Source: Pseudomonas sp. J452 (lineage in GTDB: Bacteria; Pseudomonadota; Gammaproteobacteria; Pseudomonadales; Pseudomonadaceae). From it: DNA of 64,000 nt. The notes beneath the pieces are model-generated. The model was not told where the DNA came from and did no database searches. It saw only the letters and a program-made list of their open reading frames with translations. The position numbers and the translations under genes are program-made. Positions 54,962-64,000 of this stretch are shown here, piece by piece. Where the stretch lies: the NCBI RefSeq assembly GCF_024666525.1, contig NZ_CP088294.1, forward strand, positions 1,116,001-1,180,000. Reading direction: 5' to 3'. Position 1 is the stretch's first letter, and every line of letters begins with the position of its first letter.

Positions 54962-55055
54962 GCTCCCCTCGCCCATTTATGGGAGAGGGGCCGGGGGAGA
55001 GGGCAACGGCAGCCGCGCCCTCTCCCAACCCTATCCCGCATGCAGGAGAGGGGGC
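54962..55055. repeat. BIME-like inverted repeat, family 3
   Basis: GCTCCCCTCGCCCATTTATGG and GAGAGGGG-ccggggGAGAGGG are followed by the inverted block GCCCTCTCCC...GCAGGAGAGGGGG. It fills the aroE-hemF gap. A shorter relative is at 34495-34528. Confidence 0.75.
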
Positions 55056-55059
55056 AGCC

Positions 55060-56082
<1,023 letters not shown>

Positions 56083-56097
56083 TCAGGTACACCCAGG

Positions 56098-56655
56098 TTA
56101 AGACGGGCGCACTACATCGCCGCTGCGCAGATCGCGGATCAGGCTGGGGTTGCGCCGTCCGCCGAGAGCACCGCCGAGCACACCGTCGAGCTGCTGGTGG
56201 AAGTACTGCTCGACGCGCAGGCGCGAACGGGCGGACGGACGCCCGGCGGGGTTGGCCGAGGTCGATACCAGCGGGCCGGTGAGGGCGCAGAGGTCGCGCA
56301 CCAGCGGGTGGTCGCTGACGCGCAGGGCCACCGTGTCGTGCTGGCCGCTGATCCACTCGGGCAACAGACCCTGGTGCGGCACCAGCCAGGTGTTCGGCCC
56401 CGGCCAGGTGCTGGCCAGGCGGTCGATCCAGCGCTCGGGCAGGTCGTCGAGGAGGAAGTCGAACTGGCGGATGTTGTCCGCCACCAGGATCAGGCCCTTG
56501 TGCACCGGGCGATCCTTGAGCGCCAGCAGGCGGTCCACGGCCATTTCGTTCCACGGGTCGCAGCCCAGCCCCCAGACGGCCTCGGTCGGATAGGCGATCA
56601 CGCCACCCTCGCGCACGATGCGCGCCATGCGCTGTACCCGCCAACTGCTGTGCAT
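56098..56655 (-). CDS. tsaC: Threonylcarbamoyl-AMP synthase (YrdC/TsaC)
   Basis: A 185-residue YrdC-fold protein with the basic cavity motif [42 protein letters not shown] and [12 protein letters not shown]. It makes threonylcarbamoyl-AMP for the t6A37 modification of tRNAs that read ANN codons. The qor gene found between hemF and tsaC in P. aeruginosa is absent here; only 114 bp separate the two. Confidence 0.95.
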   Translation of the reverse strand: MHSSWRVQRMARIVREGGVIAYPTEAVWGLGCDPWNEMAVDRLLALKDRPVHKGLILVADNIRQFDFLLDDLPERWIDRLASTWPGPNTWLVPHQGLLPEWISGQHDTVALRVSDHPLVRDLCALTGPLVSTSANPAGRPSARSRLRVEQYFHQQLDGVLGGALGGRRNPSLIRDLRSGDVVRPS

Positions 56656-56697
56656 GCTTACCCCCGCAACGATTTACTCGCGGCGAGTGTACCCAGC

Positions 56698-57786
56698 TCA
56701 GCCGGCGCGCGGTACCCAGCGCCCCGCCTCGCAGACGATTTGACCCTCCAGCTCCAGCTCGGTGAGCAGCGCCAGGGTCTCGCCCATGCTCAGGCCACAG
56801 GCACGCGCCAGGCTTTCGCTGTTCTGCGGCGCGGCACGCAGGTGCAACAGCAGGGGATGCTCGTCGACCCGGTCTGCAGCCGGAGCAGGCGGCACGCTCT
56901 GCCAGCCGCGCAGGGCTTCGAGGATATGCTCGATGCTTTCCACCAAGACCGCCCCATCGCGGATCAGCTGATGGCAACCGCGTGCCCCCGGATGATGGAT
57001 CGAGCCCGGAATCGCATAGACCTCGCGCCCCTGTTCAGCGGCCAGTTTGGCGGTTATCAGCGAGCCACTGGAGGGACTGGCCTCGACCACCAGCACCCCG
57101 AGCGACAAGCCACTGATGATGCGGTTGCGCCGGGGAAAGTTGCTGGCCTGCGGCGGACAGTCCAGCGGCAGCTCGGAGACCAGCGCGCCGCCACCTTCAG
57201 TAATTCGCGTGGCCAGGCTGACATGCCGCTGTGGGTAAAGCCTGCGCAAGCCGGTACCGAGCACCGCCACCGTCTTGCCGCCTCCATCCAGTGCGCCCTG
57301 ATGCGCAGCACCATCGATGCCCAAAGCCAGCCCGCTGGTGATCACGAAGCCACCGCCGGCCAGGCTGCGGGCAAAGGCCTGCGCCGTATCCAGGCCCGGA
57401 CGCGAGGCGCGCCGGCTGCCGACCATGGCCAGCTGCGGCCGTTCGAGAAGGGCCGGATCACCGGCGACGAACAGCAGCGGGGGCGCATCGTGCAGTTCGG
57501 CCAGCAGGGCCGGGTAGTCTGGTTGCCCCCAGAGCAGCAGGTGCTGACCGGGCTGCTCCAGCCAGGCCAGCGCCTGCGCCGCGCGCTCACGAATCAGCGC
57601 ACTGCGGCGTGGCTCGGCACAGCCGTCCGGCAAGCCCAGCGAACGCCAGGCAGGCGCCGGCGCGCTGAGCGCAGCGGAGGCCGAGCCAAAGGCATCGAGC
57701 AGACGACGGAAACGCCGGGGGCCCAGTTCGGGCAGGCAATGCAGGCGCAGACGCGCCTCGAGTTCTGCAGGAGAGAGTGCTGGCAT
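56698..57786 (-). CDS. dprA: DNA-processing protein DprA (Smf)
   Basis: A 362-residue protein with an N-terminal helical region, the extended Rossmann domain (MVGSRRASRPGLDTA, SGLALGIDGAAHQGAL, SNFPRRNRIISGLS) and a C-terminal winged-helix. It loads RecA onto incoming single-stranded DNA in transformation. I chose the ATG at 57786, with AAGGA at good spacing. It lies 42 bp upstream of tsaC in the same direction. Confidence 0.95.
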   Translation of the reverse strand: MPALSPAELEARLRLHCLPELGPRRFRRLLDAFGSASAALSAPAPAWRSLGLPDGCAEPRRSALIRERAAQALAWLEQPGQHLLLWGQPDYPALLAELHDAPPLLFVAGDPALLERPQLAMVGSRRASRPGLDTAQAFARSLAGGGFVITSGLALGIDGAAHQGALDGGGKTVAVLGTGLRRLYPQRHVSLATRITEGGGALVSELPLDCPPQASNFPRRNRIISGLSLGVLVVEASPSSGSLITAKLAAEQGREVYAIPGSIHHPGARGCHQLIRDGAVLVESIEHILEALRGWQSVPPAPAADRVDEHPLLLHLRAAPQNSESLARACGLSMGETLALLTELELEGQIVCEAGRWVPRAG

Positions 57787-57830
57787 GACGATCATCCTTG
57801 ATCGGGTAACGCGGGCGACGCAGAAAGCAG

Positions 57831-57852
57831 AACCCCCGCAGAGCGGGGGTTC
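57831..57852 (-). terminator. Terminator after tsaP
   Basis: AACCCCCGC-agag-CGGGGGTT is a strong stem located between the tsaP stop and the dprA start. On the minus strand it is followed by CTGCTTTCTG, a weak T-tract. Confidence 0.65.
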
Positions 57853-57858
57853 CAGGTA

Positions 57859-58884
57859 TTACGGGTTCTTCACCTTGTCCATCAGCGCCAGGTCACGGGT
57901 GGCGTACAACACCAGGCCGTAGCTGAGCTTCTCGTAGGTGCGGAACACCATCAGCAGACCGGCACGCTCGTCCGGAATCTTCACCGACTCACCGGTGATG
58001 CGATCACGTACGGTTTCGCCGGTCTTATACAGGGCCAGCACGTTGCCTTCGATGAGGCCATCGATCTTGCCCTTGTTGATGGTTACCACGTCGTACTGGC
58101 CAACACGGGCTACGCCACGCGGTACGTCGAGGATCACACCATTGACGTCGGTCGTAGGCTCGCTGGGCATGAAGGTCGAATTGATCGCGCGTTCTTCGGT
58201 GGGGAACAGGCGATCGCCCAGGCGCACTTCCTGAGTCGAGCGGCTCAGGCTGACGGTAGCGATATCGCCTTCCTGGGCCACCACTTCACCGCTGCCGATA
58301 TCGTCGGCATTGATGCCGAGGAATTCCTTGGTATCCGGATCGGTGTAGACCTTGCCCTGACGGAAGATGCCATAGGCTGGCTCGGCCTGGTTGAATTCGC
58401 CACGGGCATAGAGGCGATCCCCCGCGCCACTGACTACGCGCTCGGCATTACCGGCCACCACATAGGGCTGGTTGGCGAAGTCTTGCTCGCTATCGACGAT
58501 ACGATTGCTCAGCAGGAAGCTGTTGATCGCCTCCAGCGGAATGGTCGGAATCGCCTGGGCGATCGGCGTGCTGCGCACCTGCGGCGACAGCTTGATGGTG
58601 CCGCGCGACTCGCCGCGGTTGAGCACCAGACGCGGCTGGCCGTCAACGTAGATGAGACTCAGGCTATCGCCTGGGTAGATCAGATGCGGATTCTCGATCT
58701 GCGGGTTGGCGTGCCACAGTTCTGGCCATTTCCAGGGCTGGCTGAGGAACTTGCCAGAGATGTCCCAGAGTGTGTCGCCCTTGACCACGGTGTAGCGGTC
58801 CGGGTGACCTTCCTTGAGTTGCACTTCTGCCTGGGCCAGACCGCCGACGGCGAGAAGCAGCAGGGCGAGTAGTGATTTCCTCAT
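57859..58884 (-). CDS. tsaP: LysM-domain protein, TsaP-type secretin-associated
   Basis: A 341-residue exported protein with a signal peptide (about 1-19, ending AQA), an N-terminal LysM domain (about 30-80: DRYTVVKGDTLWDISGKFLSQPWKWPELW) and a long C-terminal domain. LysM binds peptidoglycan. The equivalent Pseudomonas gene is TsaP, which anchors the type IV pilus secretin PilQ. AAAGGGA precedes the ATG. It is divergent from def. Confidence 0.87.
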   Translation of the reverse strand: MRKSLLALLLLAVGGLAQAEVQLKEGHPDRYTVVKGDTLWDISGKFLSQPWKWPELWHANPQIENPHLIYPGDSLSLIYVDGQPRLVLNRGESRGTIKLSPQVRSTPIAQAIPTIPLEAINSFLLSNRIVDSEQDFANQPYVVAGNAERVVSGAGDRLYARGEFNQAEPAYGIFRQGKVYTDPDTKEFLGINADDIGSGEVVAQEGDIATVSLSRSTQEVRLGDRLFPTEERAINSTFMPSEPTTDVNGVILDVPRGVARVGQYDVVTINKGKIDGLIEGNVLALYKTGETVRDRITGESVKIPDERAGLLMVFRTYEKLSYGLVLYATRDLALMDKVKNP

Positions 58885-58926
58885 GCGGTGAATCCCTTTA
58901 TTATGTGGCTGGCGCCTGTAAGCCGC

Positions 58927-58956
58927 AGAATACGTGGCTTCAAAGCCGTTTTTCAA
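58927..58956 (-). promoter_or_regulatory. Candidate sigma-70 promoter of tsaP
   Basis: On the minus strand TTGAAA (58956-58951) and TATTCT (58932-58927) are separated by 18 nt. This puts the start about 35-40 nt before the tsaP ATG. Confidence 0.4.
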
Positions 58957-59017
58957 AGCTGTTCATCATCTTAGCAGCGGTTTTTGACTTTATTCCACAA
59001 GTGCATCACAAACATCT

Positions 59018-59524
59018 ATGGCGATTCTCAACATCCTCGAATTTCCCGACTCGCGCCTGCGCACCCTTGCCAAGCCGGTCACCCAATTCGACGAAGCACT
59101 GCACAAGCTGATCGACGACATGTTCGAGACCATGTACGCCGCGCCCGGTATTGGCCTGGCCGCGACCCAGGTCAACGTACACAAGCGTCTGGTGGTGATG
59201 GACCTGTCCGAGGACAAATCCGAGCCGCGGGTGTTCATCAACCCTGAGTTCGAATCCCTCACCGAGCAGATGGATCAGTACCAGGAAGGCTGCCTGTCGG
59301 TGCCCGGCTTCTATGAAAATGTAGACCGTCCGCAGAAAGTGCGGATCAAGGCCCAGGATCGTGACGGCAAGCCCTACGAGCTGATCGCCGAAGGCCTGCT
59401 GGCGGTATGTATCCAGCACGAGTGCGACCACCTCAACGGCAAGCTGTTCGTCGACTACCTGTCCAGCCTCAAGCGCGACCGGATCAAGAAGAAGCTGGAA
59501 AAACAGCACCGCCAGCAAGCTTGA
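59018..59524 (+). CDS. def: Peptide deformylase
   Basis: A 168-residue enzyme with the three PDF motifs: GIGLAATQ (about 44-51), EGCLS (90-94) and HECDH (134-138). The cysteine and two histidines bind the catalytic metal. It removes the formyl group from new polypeptides. A terminator-like hairpin follows, yet fmt starts only 59 bp downstream. Confidence 0.98.
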   Translation: MAILNILEFPDSRLRTLAKPVTQFDEALHKLIDDMFETMYAAPGIGLAATQVNVHKRLVVMDLSEDKSEPRVFINPEFESLTEQMDQYQEGCLSVPGFYENVDRPQKVRIKAQDRDGKPYELIAEGLLAVCIQHECDHLNGKLFVDYLSSLKRDRIKKKLEKQHRQQA

Positions 59525-59535
59525 CCCCGATCTCC

Positions 59536-59562
59536 AAAGGCTTGCTCCGGCAAGCCTTTTTC
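59536..59562 (+). terminator. Hairpin between def and fmt
   Basis: AAAGGCTTGC-tccg-GCAAGCCTTT is a perfect stem followed by TTCTTTT. It looks like a full rho-independent terminator, so it may attenuate expression of fmt-rsmB-trkA. Confidence 0.8.
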
Positions 59563-59583
59563 TTTTCCAGCAGTGAGTGATCC

Positions 59584-60516
59584 ATGCGTATCGTCTTTGC
59601 CGGCACCCCGGAATTCGCCGCCCAGCACCTGCAGGCCCTGCTCGATGCCGGCCGGCAGATCGTCGCCGTCTACACCCAGCCGGACCGCCCGGCCGGACGC
59701 GGGCAGAAGCTCGCCCCCAGCCCGGTCAAGCAACTCGCGTTGCAGCATGGGATTGCCGTATACCAGCCGCAGACCCTGCGTGACCCTGCCGCCCAGGCCG
59801 AACTGGCGGCGCTCAAGCCAGACCTGATGGTGGTGGTGGCCTACGGCCTAATCCTGCCGCAGGTGGTGCTGGACACCCCGCGCCTGGGCTGCATCAACAG
59901 CCACGCCTCCTTGCTGCCACGCTGGCGCGGTGCCGCGCCGATCCAGCGCGCGGTGCAGGCCGGCGACGCCAGCAGCGGCGTCACCGTGATGCAGATGGAG
60001 GCCGGCCTGGATACCGGGCCGATGCTGCTCAAGGTCAGCACCACCATCACCGCCGCCGACACTGGCGGCAGCCTGCACGACCGCCTGGCCCAGCTCGGTT
60101 CGGCGGCAGTGGTCGAAGCGGTGAGCAAGCTGGCCGCCGGCGAGCTGCACGGCGAAGCGCAGGACGACAGCCAGGCCACCTACGCGCACAAGCTGAACAA
60201 GGACGAGGCGCGCCTGGACTGGAGCCGCCCGGCCGACGAACTGGAGCGCCTGATCCGCGCCTTCAACCCCTGGCCGATCTGCCACAGCACACTGCATGGC
60301 GAACCGCTGAAAGTGCTGGCCGCCAGCCTGGGCGAGGGCACCGGCCAGCCCGGACAGATCCTCGCGGCGAGCAAGGACGGCCTGACCGTGGCCTGCGGCA
60401 CAGGCGCCCTGCGCCTGACCCGCCTGCAACTGCCGGGTGGCAAACCGCTGAATTTCGCCGACCTGTACAACAGCCGCCGCGAGCAGTTCGCCGTCGGCCT
60501 GGTGCTGGGACAATGA
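59584..60516 (+). CDS. fmt: Methionyl-tRNA formyltransferase
   Basis: A 310-residue protein with [16 protein letters not shown] at the N-terminus, the catalytic-site signature [20 protein letters not shown], and a C-terminal OB-like tRNA-binding domain. It formylates initiator Met-tRNA using 10-formyl-THF, the counterpart of deformylase encoded before it. It overlaps rsmB by 4 nt. Confidence 0.98.
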   Translation: MRIVFAGTPEFAAQHLQALLDAGRQIVAVYTQPDRPAGRGQKLAPSPVKQLALQHGIAVYQPQTLRDPAAQAELAALKPDLMVVVAYGLILPQVVLDTPRLGCINSHASLLPRWRGAAPIQRAVQAGDASSGVTVMQMEAGLDTGPMLLKVSTTITAADTGGSLHDRLAQLGSAAVVEAVSKLAAGELHGEAQDDSQATYAHKLNKDEARLDWSRPADELERLIRAFNPWPICHSTLHGEPLKVLAASLGEGTGQPGQILAASKDGLTVACGTGALRLTRLQLPGGKPLNFADLYNSRREQFAVGLVLGQ

Positions 60517-61823
60517 ACCCACGCCTGGCCGCCGCGCGTGCCCTGGCCGCCGTACTGAATGGCAAGGCCTCGCTGGGCAGCAGCCTGCCTCCGCTGCTGG
60601 ACAAGGTCGAGGCGCGCGACCGTGGCCTGGCCCAGGACCTGGCCTTCGGCGCCGCGCGCTGGCAACCGCGCCTGGCCCTGCTTGCCGAAAAACTCCTGCA
60701 AAAACCCTTCAAGGCCGCCGACCGCGATGTCGAGGCCCTGCTGCTGATCGGCCTGTACCAGCTGTTCTACACGCGCATCCCGGCCCACGCGGCGATCGGC
60801 GAGACGGTGGCCTGCGTCGACAAGCTGAAGAAGTCCTCGCTCAAGGGCCTGCTCAACGCCGTGCTGCGCAATGCCCAGCGCGACGGAGAGGCACTCTGCG
60901 CCAGCCTGGACAAGGACCCGGTGCTGCACACCGCGCACCCGCGCTGGCTGCAGAAGCGCCTGAAGGCCGATTGGCCCGAGCACTGGCAAGCCATCTGCGC
61001 CGCCAACAACGAGCATCCGCCGCTGCTGCTGCGGGTCAACCGTCGCCACGGCAGCCGCGATGACTACCTGAATGAGCTGCGCGCGGCCGGCATCGAGGCC
61101 GAGCCCTGCAGCTTCAGCCGCGACGGTATCCGCCTGCTTGCGCCCTGCGACGTGAAGACCCTACCGGGCTTTATGAACGGCCGCCTCAGCGTGCAGGACG
61201 AAGCCGCCCAGCTGGCCGCCGAACTGCTCGACCTGGCCCCCGGCCAACGGGTGCTGGATGCCTGCGCCGCGCCGGGCGGCAAGACCTGCCACCTGCTCGA
61301 AGTCGAGCCGGGCCTGAGCGAAGTGGTCGCCGTCGACCTGGAGGCCAGCCGCCTGCTGCGGGTGCGCGAGAACCTCGACCGCCTCGGCCTGCAGGCCACC
61401 CTGATCGCCGCCGACGGCCGCGATACCGCCAGTTGGTGGGACGGCCAGCCGTTCCAGCGCATCCTGCTGGACGCACCCTGCTCGGCCACCGGGGTAATTC
61501 GCCGCCATCCGGATATCAAGCTGACCCGCCAGGCCGACGACATTGCCGCCCTGGCGCAGCTGCAGGGCGAACTGCTGGATGCCCTGTGGCCGACCCTGGA
61601 AGTCGGCGGCGTGCTGCTCTACGCCACCTGCTCGGTGCTGCCACAGGAAAACAGCGAAAACATCGCCGCCTTCCTCACCCGCACCCCCGGTGCGCGTGAG
61701 CTGGCCATTTCCGGCGCCTTCGGCGTGCCTTCGACCCACGGCCGCCAGCTGCTGCCGCAAGTCGACGGCCACGATGGCTTCTACTATGCCAAGCTGATCA
61801 AGATTGCCGCGTCACGCGGCTAA
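60513..61823 (+). CDS. rsmB: 16S rRNA (cytosine-967-C5)-methyltransferase RsmB
   Basis: A 436-residue protein with an N-terminal NusB-like RNA-binding domain (about 1-140) and a SAM-dependent methyltransferase domain. SAM motif I is [16 protein letters not shown]. The two catalytic cysteines are in [17 protein letters not shown] and [12 protein letters not shown]. It methylates C967 of 16S rRNA. It is coupled to fmt. Confidence 0.97.
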   Translation: MNPRLAAARALAAVLNGKASLGSSLPPLLDKVEARDRGLAQDLAFGAARWQPRLALLAEKLLQKPFKAADRDVEALLLIGLYQLFYTRIPAHAAIGETVACVDKLKKSSLKGLLNAVLRNAQRDGEALCASLDKDPVLHTAHPRWLQKRLKADWPEHWQAICAANNEHPPLLLRVNRRHGSRDDYLNELRAAGIEAEPCSFSRDGIRLLAPCDVKTLPGFMNGRLSVQDEAAQLAAELLDLAPGQRVLDACAAPGGKTCHLLEVEPGLSEVVAVDLEASRLLRVRENLDRLGLQATLIAADGRDTASWWDGQPFQRILLDAPCSATGVIRRHPDIKLTRQADDIAALAQLQGELLDALWPTLEVGGVLLYATCSVLPQENSENIAAFLTRTPGARELAISGAFGVPSTHGRQLLPQVDGHDGFYYAKLIKIAASRG

Positions 61824-61835
61824 CGGAGTGATCGC

Positions 61836-63209
61836 GTGAAAATCATCATCCTCGGTGCCGGCCAGGTCGGCGGCACATTGGCGGAACACCTGGCCGGCGA
61901 GGCCAACGACATCACCGTGGTTGACACCGATGCCGATCGCCTGCGCGACCTCGGCGACCGCCTGGATATCCGCACCGTGGTCGGCCGCGGCTCCTTCCCC
62001 ACCGTGCTGCGCCAGGCCGGCGCCGACGACGCCGACATGCTGGTGGCGGTGACCAACAGCGACGAAGTCAACATGGTCGCCTGCCAGGTCGCCTACACCC
62101 TGTTCCACACCCCGACCAAGATCGCCCGGGTGCGCGAGTCGGCCTACCTGACCCGCGAAGCACTGTTCGACAACGAGGCGATCCCGGTCGACGTGCTGAT
62201 CAGCCCCGAGCAGGTGGTGACCAACTACATCAAGCGCCTGATCGAATACCCGGGCGCCCTGCAGGTCATCGACTTCGCCGAGGGCAAGGCCCAGCTGGTG
62301 GCGGTCAAGGCCTACTACGGCGGCCCGCTGGTCGGCCAGCAGCTCAAGCAGCTGCGCCAGCACATGCCCAACGTCGATACCCGGGTGGCGGCGATCTTCA
62401 GGCGCAACCGACCGATCATGCCGCAGGGCGACACGGTGATCGAAGCGGATGACGAGGTGTTCTTCATCGCCGCCAAGGCGCACATCCGCGCGGTAATGAG
62501 CGAGATGCGTCGCCTCGAAGACAGCTACAAGAAGGTGGTGATCGCCGGTGGCGGACACATCGGCGAGCGCCTGGCCGAGGCCATCGAAAGCCGCTACCAG
62601 GTGAAGATCATCGAGATGAACCCGGCACGCTGCCGCTACCTCTCGGAGAATCTGGAAAGCACCATCGTCCTGCAGGGCAGCGCCTCCGACCGCGACCTGC
62701 TGGTGGAAGAGAACATCAACGACGCCGACATCTTCCTCGCCCTGACCAACGACGACGAGGCCAACATCATGTCGTCCCTGCTGGCCAAGCGCCTGGGCGC
62801 GCGCAAGGTGATGACCATCATCAACAACCCGGCCTATGTCGACCTGGTCCAGGGCGGCGATATCGACATCGCCATCAGCCCCCAGCTGGCCACCATCGGC
62901 ACCCTGCTGACCCACGTGCGCCGTGGCGATATCGTCAGCGTGCACTCGCTACGCCGCGGTGCGGCGGAGGCCATCGAGGCCATCGCCCATGGCGACGCCA
63001 AGTCGAGCAAGGTGGTCGGACGGATGATCGAGGAAATCGCCCTGCCGCCAGGCACCACCATCGGCGCAATCATCCGCGACGAGGAAGTGCTGATCGCCCA
63101 CGACGACACCCTGATCGAATCGGGTGACCATGTGATCCTGTTCCTGGTCGACAAGAAGTACATCCGCGACGTGGAGCGCCTGTTCCAGGTTGGCCTGACC
63201 TTCTTCTGA
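61836..63209 (+). CDS. trkA: Trk potassium uptake regulatory protein TrkA
   Basis: A 457-residue cytoplasmic protein with two RCK modules. NAD-binding motifs are [16 protein letters not shown] at the N-terminus and [14 protein letters not shown] near residue 235, each followed by a TrkA-C domain. It gates the TrkH/TrkG potassium channel. It is 12 bp downstream of rsmB, closing the def-fmt-rsmB-trkA unit. Confidence 0.97.
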   Translation: MKIIILGAGQVGGTLAEHLAGEANDITVVDTDADRLRDLGDRLDIRTVVGRGSFPTVLRQAGADDADMLVAVTNSDEVNMVACQVAYTLFHTPTKIARVRESAYLTREALFDNEAIPVDVLISPEQVVTNYIKRLIEYPGALQVIDFAEGKAQLVAVKAYYGGPLVGQQLKQLRQHMPNVDTRVAAIFRRNRPIMPQGDTVIEADDEVFFIAAKAHIRAVMSEMRRLEDSYKKVVIAGGGHIGERLAEAIESRYQVKIIEMNPARCRYLSENLESTIVLQGSASDRDLLVEENINDADIFLALTNDDEANIMSSLLAKRLGARKVMTIINNPAYVDLVQGGDIDIAISPQLATIGTLLTHVRRGDIVSVHSLRRGAAEAIEAIAHGDAKSSKVVGRMIEEIALPPGTTIGAIIRDEEVLIAHDDTLIESGDHVILFLVDKKYIRDVERLFQVGLTFF

Positions 63210-63219
63210 GACCACGACC

Positions 63220-63558
63220 ATGACCACACCGGATAGCCTGGAAAAGCTGCTGGCCAAGGGCGTCGACAACGCCCTGCTGCGCTTCGGCCTGGGCAAGGGC
63301 TACCTGGATGCCGGCGAGCCGGCACGGGCCGCCGAGCACCTGCAGAAGTGCCTGGGTTTCGACCCCAATTATTCGGCGGCGTGGAAACTACTGGGGCAGG
63401 CCTGCCAGCGTCAGGGCTTCGGCGAAGAGGCGCGCCAGGCCTGGCACAACGGCCTGGAAGTGGCACGCAAGCGCGGCGACAAGCAGACGGAAAAGGAAAT
63501 GCTGGTGTTTCTGCGGCGCCTGGAAAAAGCAGCCGGTCAGGACGGTGGAATCCAGTAG
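63220..63558 (+). CDS. Small TPR protein
   Basis: A 112-residue protein with two tetratricopeptide-like repeats (NALLRFGLGKGYLDAGEPARAAEHLQKCL and SAAWKLLGQACQRQGFGEEARQAW). No signal peptide. It starts 10 bp after trkA, so it may be the last gene of that operon. TPRs usually mediate protein contacts; the partner is unknown. A GGTGCGC/GCGCACC hairpin without T-run follows at 63558-63574. Confidence 0.85.
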   Translation: MTTPDSLEKLLAKGVDNALLRFGLGKGYLDAGEPARAAEHLQKCLGFDPNYSAAWKLLGQACQRQGFGEEARQAWHNGLEVARKRGDKQTEKEMLVFLRRLEKAAGQDGGIQ

Positions 63559-63586
63559 GTGCGCACAGCGCACCCTAGACTAACCC

Positions 63587-63853
63587 TTAATCGCGCTGGA
63601 AGATCAGCGCCACCCCACTGGGCTCGAAGCGCACCACTTCCATCTGCACCACCGGCGCTTCGATGGGCAGGCCTTGCACCTGACCACTGACCTGCTCGCC
63701 GATCTGCAGCAGGCGCTGGGCGTCGTCGATCACCACAAACACACCGCTGTCGGAAATATCACGGGTAGTCACCAGCATCTGGCCGTGCACCGGATGGTCG
63801 ATGCGCAGCTGGACCTTGAGCGGGGTGCGGTTGTGCTCGCGCTTGTTGTCCAT
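63587..63853 (-). CDS. PilZ domain protein
   Basis: An 88-residue single-domain PilZ protein. The c-di-GMP signature is partly visible: basic KREHNR at residues 4-9 (like RxxxR) and D-I-S-D-S-G (like D/N-x-S-x-x-G). It therefore probably binds c-di-GMP. Convergent with the TPR gene and close to the acyltransferase gene; a PilZ gene is present at this place in other Pseudomonas. Output unknown. Confidence 0.88.
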   Translation of the reverse strand: MDNKREHNRTPLKVQLRIDHPVHGQMLVTTRDISDSGVFVVIDDAQRLLQIGEQVSGQVQGLPIEAPVVQMEVVRFEPSGVALIFQRD

Positions 63854-63913
63854 GCCAGTCCTGTCGTGAGCCAGTGGTAAGTGATCAGACGTTAATAGCT
63901 ATCGGCCGCGGCA

Positions 63914-64000
63914 TCAATACCACTTCTTCTCGCCAGGCGGGCGCTTCTTGAAACGCTTCATGCTCCACATGTACTGGCTGGGGTAGGCCCGCACATAGCG
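63914..64000 (-). CDS. Lipid A acyltransferase (LpxL/HtrB-like), C-terminal end only
   Basis: The last 28 codons of a minus-strand gene cut by the right edge: YVRAYPSQYMWSMKRFKKRP, then PGEKKWY and stop. This is the typical C-terminal tail of lauroyl/myristoyl acyltransferases that act on Kdo-lipid A. Gene order (the TPR and PilZ genes, then this acyltransferase) fits htrB1 in P. aeruginosa. Only the tail is seen, so the specificity is not certain. Confidence 0.75.
   Translation of the reverse strand, partial: RYVRAYPSQYMWSMKRFKKRPPGEKKWY

Overview
This 64 kb window is chromosomal DNA from a GC-rich gammaproteobacterium, almost certainly a Pseudomonas that is not P. aeruginosa. The evidence is gene order: dsbA-cc4-engB-polA-thrB-znuA/zur-znuCB-metNIQ, the cytochrome c oxidase operon, prlC, trpI/trpBA and aroE-hemF-tsaC-dprA-tsaP-def-fmt-rsmB-trkA are all arranged as in origin-proximal parts of Pseudomonas chromosomes. 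The cox block lies next to metNIQ/znu as in the P. putida/fluorescens type of arrangement; in P. aeruginosa these blocks lie apart. Species assignment is not possible from the sequence alone. I saw no rRNA, tRNA, CRISPR array, insertion sequence or prophage.

Layout. (1) 1-6.1 kb: end of an EEP-family phosphatase/nuclease gene, periplasmic dsbA, two c-type cytochromes, engB, then an ErsA-type (Spot 42-position) small RNA with a recognisable AlgU promoter, and polA. (2) 6.1-14.7 kb: homoserine kinase, the zinc-uptake locus znuA<->zur-znuC-znuB around a Zur box, an uncharacterised exported coiled-coil protein, and the methionine importer metN-metI-metQ. (3) 14.8-23.3 kb, minus strand: coxB-coxA-ctaG-coxC, surf1, a Sco-like protein, ctaA, ctaB and senC, which together build an aa3-type cytochrome c oxidase. 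(4) 23.7-34.8 kb: beta- and gamma-carbonic anhydrases, an SOS-box-controlled radical SAM protein, yheV-prlC, small lipoproteins, an LLM flavoprotein, DUF1161 and dodecin. (5) 34.8-37.8 kb: trpI and trpBA. (6) 38.1-54.0 kb, the variable part: a probable surface-glycan cassette (pyruvyltransferase-like protein, PhyH dioxygenase, two glycosyltransferase-like paralogues), a cytosolic carboxypeptidase, a FecI-FecR-TonB receptor iron system, a gamma-glutamyl-polyamine type gene trio and pbpG. (7) 54.1-64 kb: conserved housekeeping genes leading towards oriC.

The most interesting material is the glycan cassette at 38.1-44.2 kb. Two enzymes of unrelated fold carry C-terminal coiled coils with a recurring YA-x-x-L motif, and one of two tandem glycosyltransferase paralogues has lost its DxD metal-binding motif (DPD changed to KQE). 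Also notable are the small RNA with its stress promoter, the Zur and LexA operators, and several families of intergenic palindromes and dispersed repeats, including one ~110-190 bp element present twice in opposite orientation.
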